The notes under the pieces are model-generated. The model worked only from the letters and a program-made list of their open reading frames with translations, ran no database searches and was not told the origin of the DNA. From Branchiostoma belcheri (Eukaryota; Chordata; Leptocardii; Amphioxiformes; Branchiostomatidae): a stretch of 64,000 nt of DNA. The position numbers were made by a program, and so were the translations under genes. Shown here piece by piece: positions 26,916 to 39,200 of the stretch (position 1 is its first letter; each line of letters begins with the position of its first letter). The stretch spans positions 4,115,750 to 4,179,749 of the forward strand of contig NW_017802824.1 of NCBI RefSeq assembly GCF_001625305.1, read 5' to 3'.

Positions 26916-27456
26916 TTTGCATTTGTACGTGTTAATGACGAAATGGAAAAGATGGTTGAGCCTGAATTAAAATCCAGTCTATTTTTATTGCTCTGGTTGT
27001 TCAACATACATAAAAATTGATACTTGATGTTTGACGTACAAATTATACTTTAAGTTGCTCCTTTTGCTGCTACTAGTATATGTTCAGACTTGCAGTAGTG
27101 TGAATGAAAGTTGGTGATATTGAATATGACTTCTTTGCTGTGTGATTTTGTTTTTGTACTTTACAATGTTTGGAGTACTATTGTTAAACAATCACATAGA
27201 CAGGAAAACGTACTAAAATGCACAACAGCTATGCAAAGAATGTGTGCCCTAATTAATAAATCATCTTTTCAAAGGCCGTAAGCTGGGCACACAAGTGGTA
27301 CATGTACTATATAGCTGTAGCCTGTCCTATAAATTAGGTAAACAATCTACACTTTGTAGAAACAGAAAAGAACGGTCGTCTATTTTTAGAGGGTAGTTTT
27401 CAATGATATGCCCGATTAAAACCTTGAGGTGAAAATGATATATTATAGATATTGGT

Positions 27457-27640
27457 TAGCCTCTACCAGGCTTTAAAAGCGGATAGGAAGAATAGAAATT
27501 GACCAAAGAGACAGATAACATGTCAGGGGAGTCGGTCTGCTAAAGCAGTCAGCAAATATTTCATTGGTGGACTAACTTCCTTGACATTTTATCTGTCTAT
27601 TGGTCAATTTCCAGCCTCTTCTGAAGCCTGGTAGAGGCTA
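27457..27640. mobile_element. Foldback MITE (AGCCTCTACCAGGCTT family), copy 3, TTA/TAA ends
   Basis: TTAGCCTCTACCAGGCTT and AATTGACCAAAGAGACAGAT on the left mirror ATCTGTCTATTGGTCAATTT and GAAGCCTGGTAGAGGCTAA on the right. This copy is more diverged than the pair at 24187-24608. Confidence 0.8.
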
Positions 27641-28011
27641 ATTTTTGGTGACGGTAAAATATGCTTCTCTCACTTCAGAAAATAGTTCCATCAGGTCGGC
27701 TAATTATAATAATAAGTATAGGATACAAGAAATGAAAACTCCGGTAAAACATATTGTATATACCAGTTTTTACTATTGCAGAGGATGTGCTATGTATCCC
27801 CCAGTGTTTTCAATGTCTGTGGCTTATGTAGTGGAATAGTGGCGCCAAAATGGCTGAAAAGGGGAACCATCCATCCATTCAAGTAAATCATATTTGCATA
27901 AGGCACTCATTCATATTTAATACACATTACCAGGATCACAGAAACACGTTACAGTTGCCAGGTAAAAAAACGTGTCCTTTGAAAAGGGAGGGGCATTTTC
28001 TTTGAACAGCG

Positions 28012-28350
28012 GATAGCAGGCTGCAGATAGCAGGCTGCAGTTAGCAGTATTATCGCTAGGGGCTCTTCTGAGGGGAAAACACTGCCGATTGCGAATCTAC
28101 TGTGTTCGAACGCCTACTTTGCTCAAATGACAATGAAACCAAAACTAATCCAATTTTTCATTTCGTGAATTCTGCAACTTTCCCAGACAGCAGGCTGCAG
28201 TTAGCAGTATTACCGCTAGAGGCTCTTCTGAGTGGAAAACACCGCGGATTGCGAACCTGCTGCGTTTGAACGTCAGCTTTGACAATGGCACCAAAACTAA
28301 TCCAATTTTTCCTTTCGTGAATTTTCTACGACTTTCCCGTCGTAAGTCGC
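28012..28350. repeat. Tandem duplication, unit about 165 bp
   Basis: Two copies in direct orientation share GCAGGCTGCAGTTAGCAGTA, GAGGCTCTTCTGAG, AAACACCG (or CTG) CGATTGCGAA and AAACTAATCCAATTTTTC. The second starts near 28190. Confidence 0.85.
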
Positions 28351-30564
28351 AAACGGTTAGGAACTTGGATATTACCGTATAAGGCGATATGGGTCGAGGC
28401 CTGCTCGTTTTAGCCCCAGCGTGCTTTCCCCATAATAAATTTACCTAGACTTGCACATCTCTGACCTGGAACTGTAACTCGATCAGGCCAGGCGAGCTTG
28501 ATGTCATTTGGTCAGCAAATACCCAGAGGGTCCTCTCCGAAATGTTAATGTGCTGTTAGAATGCTCCCCGGTGTATACCGTAATTGCGTATATAGCGACG
28601 ATTGAATTTTATCACAGACAAGATTATTACACTTTGGCAATATGAATAGTTCAGAGTTTACGATGCTCGAATTAATATAACTGGACCATTATTATTATAC
28701 CCACTTCTTGTCATTACATTTACAACAATTTTTCAAATTTAGCATGACAATTTTGGCTCATGTACATTAAATTTTCTGCAAAAGAAAACATAGTGTTTGG
28801 TCATTATGCTGTAACCCCTGCAAGCTATACATATGGATATATACTAATTAATTATATCATACTTAAACTTTCATATCTATCCCATTCTAATCACCAACTC
28901 TTGTATTAGTTAGGCTAGCCTAAAAATATAGTTAATATGTACTAGTAGATGCCATACTTCGTACCCTGTACAACTGTTGTACAATAAAGTTATCTTGTAT
29001 TATGTTAACAGTCACTTGTTCTACTGTTCTGCTAAAGTTTGCTTTATTGACAGATTCTTTATTGAAAAAAAAAGTACTGGGACTTTTGTAAGGTCTTCTA
29101 CAACTAAAGATTTTACAAATTTATGTATGTATGGATAACTTCATCCTACGTACAGAATATATGTATGTGGCAAATTACGTACAGAATATATAACACTGAA
29201 TAGAAAGCACTGGGGGAAAGGCCAGTCTACCGTAGCCACAGTCTCGGAGACAAAAATAGAGAAACAATTCGTAAGATGGCGTGTCGAGCATACTGCCGGT
29301 CTAGGGTTGCTCTCTGATGAGTCTATTCGCGGCACATAAAACATTGGCTGTTGTCTCAGTTGCACTTCAAGTTTGCTTAATGACGTTCCGAGGGGCTGAT
29401 GTCCCCAGTTGGCGCTAGTGTAGGATCTAGATAACACGGGCTTGATGTGAAAATGAGTAGAAGATTTCGGTACGAACAATACAGTTTAAAACTGACAAAT
29501 TTTAAAGACTTTTATTACTGTTACAGCCCGGAAGGTGGTGCTGGTGTATATGGTCTATGACGCTATAGCTTTGCTTTGAATTGAATTGTCTCGGTCAAAA
29601 AGTAATTTGTTCCAATTTAGTCAACATACACAGCAAAGGTACGATTCCTGAATGAAGATGAACATTGTAACTATTCCAGTGTGCACCAAAAATTGGTCCT
29701 GATCTACAGCGATATACTAGCAGCGTTGATTTTGCCCAAATATGAGAAAAAAATAAAGCGATGCCCATCCTCATATGTGTAATATCACCTGAGCACAAGT
29801 TTAAATCTCGCGAGATAAAACGAGATTTTTCAAAAGATGGACGATAAAGAAATTAAAACAATTAAGAATCTTTATTTTATTTTATGACAGAAACAAGTGC
29901 AAGATATGGATACTCCTACAACTACAACTATAATGTACTTACATGTACTTAGAGTTTATGTCTTACAAAATGTAAGTTGAATTACTGATTATCACCTTTT
30001 CTGACACACATCTAGACACCGTGTCATTCAGAAATATGCACCTGCCCAGCAAACCAAAAGTGTCATACGCTGCACGCACTCAAAAGTACATATCCCTGTC
30101 ACAGAAAGTCTGATTGAGTATATCCACGTAATGCGTTATACAGAAAAACCCATTCACCAAATAGGATTGCTGCGGTAGCCACACAATGCAAGGCAAATTT
30201 AGAACATCATTCGCCAGGGTGGGTAATTTATGAGGTGATGGCGTTGCTAGGATACCAGGTCGCCTGGGGAGACGAGTGATCCTTTAAGTTTCATGCTAAC
30301 TCAAGCGTGCCTAAGTTTATTATAGTCACTCCAGTGAGACCGACGTCAAGCTATCTTAGTGTGCACGAAGCAAAGAATACACTCAGATACCGGCCATTTG
30401 TCGACTCAGCAATGCTGTCGCCAGTTAAGTGGAGAGTTTTAAGGTAGACTTCTTTATTGAGTCGTTCGTACCTCCTATTCAACAGCATAGAAATAACACA
30501 GCTTAGAATTAGTCCACCAATTATATGCCGAAAAGAGGGAATATTGGTGCTATTTGTGGTACGT

Positions 30565-30690
30565 ACGTCGGTGAAGGTTAGACATACAGGTATAAGATAC
30601 ACACACACACAAAAAAACCATTACTCAAGCAACTGGATATGATTTTAGACATAATTATATCCAGTTGCTTGAGTTTTTTGGCGTATTGTG
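30565..30690. mobile_element. Short foldback MITE (ACTCAAGCAACTGGATATGA family)
   Basis: CGGTGAAGGTTAGACATACAGG and ACTCAAGCAACTGGATATGA are followed within 15 bases by the inverse TATATCCAGTTGCTTGAGT and TTGGCGTAT. It is an internally deleted relative of 8228-8471. Confidence 0.75.
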
Positions 30691-30698
30691 GTACTGTG

Positions 30699-30874
30699 TT
30701 TAGGGCGCGGTCACATTTCCCTACCGGGGCCCGGCCGGGTTGTTTGCGTGAACCAAAAATGAACAATTTGTATCAAGAGTATTTATAAATAGTGTTCATG
30801 GACATGGTTAATTTTTAAAACATTTGTTTTGTTTTGTTTTGGCCCCGGGTCGGGAAATGTGACCGCGCCTTTAC
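30699..30874. mobile_element. GC-rich-ended MITE (GGCGCGGTCACATTTCCC)
   Basis: TTTAGGGCGCGGTCACATTT and a CCGGGGCCCGG block on the left mirror GGCCCCGGGTCGGGAAATGT and GACCGCGCCTTTA on the right. The interior is AT-rich. TTTA flanks both ends. Confidence 0.8.
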
Positions 30875-32239
30875 TGTTGGTGGTATTTCAAAACACGACA
30901 ATTTAGAAAATATTTTGCGACACAACACAATAAAGAGGATATGGCCAGAAACTTCAACGCAAACGCTTTATTCCTGAATATTCTCGTACAGACATACACC
31001 TAACTAAACTACGATAATGTATGCATCGGGAACTAGAACAAATTCAACGTGCCGACAAAACTGTTGTACTGATCTGAATACAGATAGAAAACACTTTGTG
31101 ACAAATGAAATCATGAAATATGTACACTTGAAGTGCAAATGTTCACACACGGTTACATCTCACTTCGAAATAAATATTATGTTGGAAATAGAGTTTCTTA
31201 TGACAGCAATAAAGTCTATTCGTACTAAAATTTACTAGAGTGTACTAGAGTCATTCTTTGAACACACCGAACATGCCAAATCTGTACAGCAGGGACAATA
31301 TACAAAAATAACAAGTCCATGGTCAGCACAAACTTCGCTACTGCCACAACCGTAAGTTTTAAACTACCTCACTTAGTTGTTGTTTTCTCCTGTATTTTTC
31401 CAATATATCTGTGACCAAGTCGTCATATATTTTCAACTTAGTTTATTGCAAAGCAAACTAACAACTACGTTCTTCTATCTCCTAGCTGGAGTAAGTTTTG
31501 GTAGAAATTACAAAGATTTTGACAATTACGTACAATTAGCACTCGACAAATGTGGCTAAGGCCAAAGAAACACATTCAGTTTTTGCTTGAGAAATGGTGA
31601 ATCCATTGGTAAAATATGGATATGAAATAAAAGCTCAACGTGAATCACGATTTTCTTGCCATAAAATAATTTGCGAAGTCACAAGGATTACATATGCTTG
31701 AATTAGAAAAGCATCTCTACACACATCTAGGTGTGGAAAGCTGAAATGTGAATTTAGAAATAGACGATATCAAATTGGTCAGCTAACGCATACCATGAGT
31801 TGTGAATGAAAACAGAATCCTCAGTGACAAGGAAAAGAACAACTAAACAATTAAGACACCACCAACTTAGATGCCAAAAGCAATTCTAAATCGATAAAAT
31901 TATTTACACTTTTACCTAATCCACCTGTAAAGTGTTAATTACAAGACAGCCTCTGTAACAAAGTTGCCGAAAATTCTGTCTACAAGGCGTTTGGCCCCTG
32001 AGTAGAAACAGAGGCACTTGGCACAATGTTATTGTAACACAAAAACACATTGGTACACACGGATGGTGTTTTTAAGTCTTATCTTCCATGATTAGATCCA
32101 AGGAACTTTTTTGAACCTTATAATTTCATCTCAAGACTCGAATTTCAACGTAGTCGACTTAGTCAACATAGATGGATGGCACCATTTTGAAACAAGATGG
32201 CGGCCTCCTGCAAATGCCAGATCCATAATATGCTTCTCC

Positions 32240-35200
32240 TTAGACGGTCGTCTCAAATGACATGCTCAGTGGTCTTCCTCCGGGCGGCGGCTTGTCACCA
32301 GGCATCGACACTGAAACAGAAGGGCAGGGTTGTCAGAAAGTGTCGTTTGTTTACGTTCTGAGTCACAGGAAAAGACGTACAACGTCATGCACGTACGCCT
32401 CTTGCTGCCAAGGGCACAAGGTCAAACAAACCGGTTAGTGATGTCAGTAAAGCAAGACCAACGTATTGGTTCAACTCAGTAACACGACAACGTTTGCGAA
32501 TTTTGATATAATTCAAAGATGTTCAAAGAGGAGGGCCAGACTTAGAATACCGTTTCTGTCTAAGGAAGGAAACCAAAATTGTAGCGTTTCTTGCAGAAAA
32601 TGCGTTCCATTTCTTCTGCCCGTTCCTGTTAGATTGGTTTGATCTGTTTCCTACCTGGTGGACTCTCTTCGCTTAGAGTAGCCGTCCACCTACTAAAAAA
32701 AGGACGTCCTTCCACCACCTAGAAAACCAGATCAAGTACAACTGCACCCCTGGATGTTGCTTTGCGAAATTTTGTCAGGACAACCCCCTTTTACAGCTTT
32801 CATTGTAGTGTTATGTCCAATTGTCGCTGACTAGAACATGCTGGTCATTACACTGTGCACCGCTGTCTCTTAAATGCTGTATTTTATAGCCCTGTTTCAA
32901 GCTCAACGTTAAGATTCTCTCCTCGTATGAAGCAGTCACACAGAACATTGGGCAAGTCATCGCCCAGAAGTGAAGCACCAGTGACTTCAACAAAAGCTGT
33001 AAATGAGGACGAATAACAAACGAGAGGAAGGCGGAATTTCAGTAAACATAAAACAAGAACACACGATCAACTGTTTGTGGTGTTAGAGGCAGACTTACGT
33101 GGCTTGAAAGCGGCGAAGTCCTCCGGGCTGCCGAGTTGGGAGAGACGCTGCATTGTGAAGGTGGGGTCGTCCCTGGCCACGGAGTTACGGATGTCCACCA
33201 TGTTCAGGGTCTTGGGCGGCTTACGGATCAGCTGCTCGTTCAGCAGGTACAGCTTGGTTATGATGTCCTTTCCTGTAGAATAAGATCAAAACATCAAAGG
33301 ATCAGACAGGCAATACGTTTAATCTACAACCTTACGGTATGGATGTCAGGAAACTTCTGCCACAGGCTGAATCCGCAAAGAGTACATATTTACTCAATGC
33401 ACCCCATTGATGTTAAAGGATTTTGCATCATCAAGATGGTTGAGTTTATGGTTACATTAAAAGTGTAGATACTATTTACCATAAGCTGCTATTGGTCAGT
33501 AATTTGAATGGCCTTTCGCCTGACCTTACAAGTACAAGCATGGAGCGATTTCAGTCGCTTGGTTCTTTGTTCGCCGCTGGGACACTCAAGAGCGGGTGCC
33601 TAGGATCTCGTGAAACTTTAAGCTCCAGAAAGCGTTCTCCCCATCACTCAACCAAAGAACCGGTAACTGCAAACGATTAACAGGAAACATCCTATCTGCA
33701 TTAACACTGTTACAAGACTGAATATGCAGGAGTACGTACCGATGATGTTGTGGAACACGGCGTCCAGGAACGGGTCCATTTGCAGGTAGAACTTCAGGTG
33801 TTCACGTGGCCAGCAGATGTAGCGGCACGGAGTCTCAGCGGCGATAGACACCTGCGCAAATCAGCTGTTAGTCAGAATGTACTTACTCCAAATTTATGTA
33901 CACAAAGTATACGTGGGCAATAACACAACGTGTGAGGTCTTCCAGAAAGCTGAGTAACATAAAACCGTACAAAAGAGTAATTTTAAGTAGACCGAATACA
34001 TTGTTGTGAAGTATAACAAATACATATCATGCTTATTACTTGAAGCAATAAGGTTTAGAATAACACACACATTTTAACCAGAAAAAAACAACATAGATTT
34101 TAAAAACCGTGTGCAATTTCATGATATCTTTATCATGTAGGACTTACTTGGAACTGCTTTCCTTGGTTGAGCCTGAAGGCTTCCCATTCACAAGAGTCGA
34201 TGAACTGGTTGGGGTAGATGTAATGCAGAAGGTGGTCCTCACACGAGACCCTTAGACTGCAATGAAGGATAGGTGGTAAGTATTTACTTACTGTTACAAG
34301 AAATAGTAGAATGTCTAAGAGTATTTAACAGTGCATCTTATATACATCTAGTTCTTATGCCTTTGAATGTGTGATGTTCTATTTCATTAAGTCATAATCA
34401 AGTAAAGGTAGGCATTCAACATCCTCGTATAGGCCTAGTATAGTCTAGAAGCATTCATGATATAACTGGATCTTTTATGGTCAAATCTTTCGCGTCATGG
34501 ATTATTTGACGGTACTTTTTTTATACCAACAAATTACGAGTGAATTCGTATTACATAGCCGATGTTTACACAAGCTCTCTCGGCCGGGAGTTAGTGACCC
34601 CCACCTTAGGGGCGGGCGTCCGCCAGGAGCGCGATTTATTCAGGCTACGTATCTCAAGGAACAATCTTATTGCACGACAACCGTACATGCCATGGTATAC
34701 TTATGTATGGCAACTGCTATAATTGAATGTTGAACAAAATAGAGGTATAGAATAATTGATGAACTCACGTTCCAGAGATCAGGATGGCGATCCTATCTTC
34801 CGACGTCGTTCTTCCTTCCACGGCGTAAACGTCTCCCTGTTTCAGCTCGAAGACCTTGCCTCTCGCACCGACTAGGTTAGCAAATGTATCACGGGTCACC
34901 TAGAGGTGGGGAGGAGGGGGCAATTTAAAAGTGGAACGTTTATTGAATGAATGGCGACCTTCATTGAGCTACGTACAGGTCACAACAAAACATGGTGAGT
35001 CGATAGAGTTAACGGATACAAATAAACTAGCATGAGATGAAATCAACTTCTCGGCTTGTAGTAGGAATAAATAAAGGAACATATGTTATTCGATGGAAGG
35101 GTTGTCTAGTTGCATTAGCAATTTAAAGTTTTCCACAGAGCAAAAGATTTTATTCAATAGTTTTTATTTCAGTTGTGGAAAAAAATCTTGTCTACTGCTG

Positions 35201-36214
35201 CTGCTACTACTACAACTACAACGTGACTGGTGGGTTACGGCATCAAAACGCTATAATGATTATAATTTTTACCTGGTCTATATGAAATAGCGCTAGCTAA
35301 TGTTACAGAATCTAGACTAAAGGACTGTAAACATTTTACCAAATTTTCAATATCATTCACAAACATAATTTTAACCATATATTCGCAATCTGAACACATA
35401 GATGTGAAACATCGACGAAGGTACGTAGACATCTAGGCAATAAGATATAACTGGATGGATTGTAAAATCTACCTAGGTGATTAGGTAACAGTTTCTTGTG
35501 CACAGGTGTGCAAGTGTACGCTTTTTTGAACAGCAATCCCTCTCGTCGGTGAAGGTTAGACATCCAGGTAATAAGATACACCAAAAACAGTTACTCATTG
35601 ACAAGCAACTGGATATGATTTTTTAAACGTTCAGACGTTTCAGGCAGCATCCACACCATACCTTTTGTCAGTGACACTGGAGAGTGGGGAGCTTTATAAG
35701 CAAACTATTTATTGATGTGCAAATAAGTGAAGTGAAACTTTTAGAAGCTAAAGTCTCTCACCTTAAGGGGTTCGAAGATTTTCGCATAGACGTCTTCAAG
35801 AATCTTCTCGAACTCTGCCTCCCGCTGAATGTAGGCGAGGTAGCTGACGTGTACTAGGTTCATGACGATAAACAGGATGTACCAGCCGATGACATCAGCT
35901 ATACAGACGGCGATCCCTCCCCACAGTGCCATGAAAATAAAGCCGAGAATCAAAAGCCCGCGGAAAATCCATGTGTGTGGTTTAATGACTTGCGGAAGGA
36001 GGAGAGCTAAGAGGAAGCAGATAGAAGCCAGCTGGAACAGGACGTGCTGCGCGTCGTTCCACGTCTCGCACGCGCCCGGCAGGATGGCGGAGATGATGTC
36101 CTCTACTCCCGAGAGGGCGTCCCCGTCGTCCCCGGTCCCGTCATCGCCGGGAACCGCCGTGGCGACGTCGATAGCGTCCGTCCCGAGGGCGGCAGCTTCT
36201 GTCGTTGCCGACAT
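32240..36214 (-). CDS. BVES: Popeye-domain protein, BVES (POPDC1)-like, complete, 6 coding exons
   Basis: Popeye proteins are three-pass membrane proteins that bind cAMP through a cytosolic Popeye domain and act in muscle, heart and epithelia. Exons in order: 36214-35762, 34899-34769, 34256-34148, 33851-33740, 33272-33099, 32310-32240. They total 1050 nt, 349 residues plus stop, with all phases agreeing. The acidic N-terminus (1-50) has no N-X-S/T sequon. Membrane segments lie at about 57-76, 82-104 and 108-128. The Popeye domain follows: AEFEKILEDVY, FEPLKV, DRIAILISG, YIYPNQFIDSCEW (213-219), GKQFQVSIAAETPC, YICWPREHLKFYL and IIGKDIITKLYLLN. The cAMP-site motif DSPE is DSCE here. The protein ends ETTV, which fits a class I PDZ ligand. 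BVES-like features are VNILHLSYL-type VMNLVHVSYLAY and FEPLKV. A 5' UTR exon boundary with acceptor CCTCACAG lies at about 36308, upstream of the ATG. Confidence 0.95.
35530..35690. mobile_element. Foldback-MITE relic (ACTCAAGCAACTGGATATGA family)
   Basis: TCGGTGAAGGTTAGACATCC, AGGTAATAAGATACACCAAA and CAACTGGATATGATTTT are followed by CAGACGTTTCAGGCAGCATC and TTTGTCAGTGACACTGG. It is one half of the element seen at 8228-8471. It lies in the first intron of the BVES-like gene, 70 bases from exon 36214-35762. Confidence 0.7.
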
Positions 36215-39200
36215 TTTGGACGTATAAAAGTTCTTAGAAAGTCCGTGTATCTACTTGAGAAGGTCTAGAGTCGACCCTCGTGATGGTTCACACTGATGTC
36301 ACTCCTGTGAGGAAACATAACAATAACACAGAGATGAGATATCAATTATTTAGATACAAAAAAGATGACAAAAGATTACCCAAATGAGAAAAAAAAGTTC
36401 AAAATGTATATTATGTGGGAGATATATCTCTGTATTATAATATCATTTAGCTATTCATCTGTTGACCTGTACTTAGCCCGATAGGTTATCTCATTATTAC
36501 ATTTTTCAGCATTTGGATAACAATTTGGAAGAGAAGAAAATTTCTTCCATGCCACATTTGTCTGCAAAGATAGATGTCGCCATTCAAACTTAGCTCCATT
36601 ACTATCCTGACCGGCCCGAATAACCCTGACAGGGTTCATTTGCATTTCAATTGACAGAATAACCCTGATTTCATCGCAGCTTACGTTAGGAACGGAAAAT
36701 AGGTTTGTGGGCAGCCAGTACTCAGGCAGACTTCCAATGCCATCACGAAATCTCCAGAACGACCTTCCCGATGTGAGCGGGCATGAGGGGGTCATGGTGA
36801 AATTAGATCCAGTCGGAAACAGGCAGACTTAATCACCAGTCTTCGGGGAGACTTCATCATCTATGCATCAGTCCTTCTACACAAACCACTGGGATGGAAG
36901 AGTAACTGGACTATCCTAAAGCCAATACAAACAGATACCTGAATGCTAGATCCTACTCCTTAACCAGCATAGGCTTAATTTAGCATTGTAAATACCAATT
37001 TGTCGTTTGTAACTGTGTTTGACATGTAGTTTTAACTTGTTTGTATACATCTTATATTTTAGCAATTGTAACTGTTTTTGTCTAATTGTGATTATTGTAA
37101 ATTCGGTTTTAATTCAGTGTTACACACTGCGAATGCCAATTAAGCCATCTTGTATCTTTTTTTTAACACGTACATGCAGAAAAGAATCCCCAAGTTCAAA
37201 CGATATTTCCAATGTCGTAATATTCTGACTAGGACAAGTATCAACGATAATACTGCAATAACGCTGGGGGTAGCCCTTGGAATATCTGCTTGAAGATTAG
37301 TAAAATGTTTGCAGATCACGACAAGGTGTACTATGTGCTGTTGTTGCATACTCCTTTCCTTGTCTGCTCTGAAAAATTGGTTTTATCATGTCTAAGTAGG
37401 ACATTATAGAACAATCCAGACTCTGAGCTTAACTAGGGAACGTAGAAAAAATTCCATACGTGTTGTCTATCTGCTATATGCAACAGACAATAATTGATAA
37501 TCTTTATCAATTAATCTTCTATTCAGTCTTTCAACATATGTAATCAATTAAAGAATTTTTCATGAGATAACTCGGATTTCAAAGAATAGCTATCCACATG
37601 ATATCTCCTTTAAATACTGATAACAATCTGGAGAGATCAAACAAGGCTCGTAGCTATAGTACAGTATGTTGTCTTATTTTATTTATTTATCTGGCCTTTT
37701 AAATGGTTAGAAACTTCACACGAATTACTTTAAAACACATTGCCTCAATACTGTCCTGCAATGTATTTCTTAGTAGTTAATTTTCCGTCTGAACGTAATG
37801 GTGTCTACTTTGAATTCATTCATGATTGAACCAGCTAAAGCAAACGGAATTGGGTACTCAGGGAGTATTAGCTTTTCTCCAATATTGCAGATAGCACCCA
37901 AATGGTCTATAAAGACAAAACACGCATTGATATACTTGGTTAATTCAATAACTCTTCGTGTAGACGTTTTGACAGTGAGCTTTCTTTTCATTACTTACAA
38001 ATTATGGCTGTAAAATGGGAACCACTTACATGCATAATGAAAAGATGAATAAAGAGGAATTAGTGTCATCACCGATATTATCCAGTACGTGTATATATTG
38101 GTACTTTTTGTCTGTATCTGTACATATGTATAATACACAAAACGACTCATTACACTCAATCTTTGTACTTGGTCGCAACGAGTTCCACTCTACAATAGTT
38201 CTTGGAAAATACACCTAAATTCTTTTGACACCTCAATTCTTGGTTGATAACTCTGATATTTGAAGGCATGGCTGTTTCTTGTTCTTTTCTAGGCTGGTAA
38301 CAGATACTTGTTATCAAGCTGACTTTTATGCCTTTTGGGTCGATGCACTAACGCGTTGTCATGGAACCATACGAAGCAATGTTTATCTATCGCATGTCGA
38401 GGCCATTGACTGGCCCGTATCAATGGAGTAACAGGTGCAAGCCATGGTCGACAGGCCAAATCGGACATCCAGCGACCCCTGGCTGGCCCTGGTCAGCCAT
38501 TTTGGTAGATTGGAATTTTTTTTTCTCCAGTTCACCGCAATGGCAAATCCTTCCCGTTTGGATATATGGTACACATCCTGAACATACTCGTCCACACATG
38601 TTACAGACTAATTATCTGGGAAAGCAATTAAGGGAAATTAGAAAATCAATTAGTTATGTTTTGCTAACGGTATTTGCTCAGATTGCTTGTCCAATAGCTT
38701 GATTGCATGTAGATTGCATGTACACAACATTGCCATCGCCAGAACATGTTTTGTCACATCTTGTTGCATTTAAACGACGTTTTGATTTGCATATGCCTTC
38801 TTCGATGCTGCTTTATAACACAGATCCAGGCCATGGCGACCGTTTCTGACACACGTGGTCACTGCTGTATGTCTGGCACGCACTGCGGATCGAGTGGAAT
38901 CCCTTCAAAAAGCAACATCTGCACTAGGCTCTGGATATAAATAAAGTAAGCCCCTTCGTCCCTCTCTTCAAAAGGGTTCTAATAATAAATACATGAGATT
39001 TATATCCCCCAAGAAACAAGGCTCTGCAAAATGGCATTAGCAAAAATGTCCTGCATTAAGTTCCAAGTCGAAAAAAAGGACACGACTTATGGTGTCTGAT
39101 CGTATAACAATAACAAATGGACATATTTTGATGAGTCTATGCTACGTGATTCTAGGTAAATGTCTAGTATTTTTCTTTAGTTGAAACTTTAGAATCACTT

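Larger units (their letters stand above)
27000..30560. other. Spacer without a supportable gene
   Basis: It holds a MITE (27457-27640), a tandem duplication (28012-28350) and what looks like a retroelement 3' tail near 28965 (GTACCCTGTACAACTGTTGT then ACAATAAAG). The other ORFs are short, without recognisable domains. Confidence 0.4.

Noticed and set aside
26573..27007. Minus-strand ORF of 144 codons with KISQSAK-type repeats
   Set aside because: It is the reverse reading of the 3' UTR tandem repeat at 26690-26915.
36451..36795. Minus-strand ORF of 114 codons upstream of the BVES-like gene
   Set aside because: No recognisable domain, no splice sites that join it to the Popeye frame, and composition like its surroundings; possible but unsupported.
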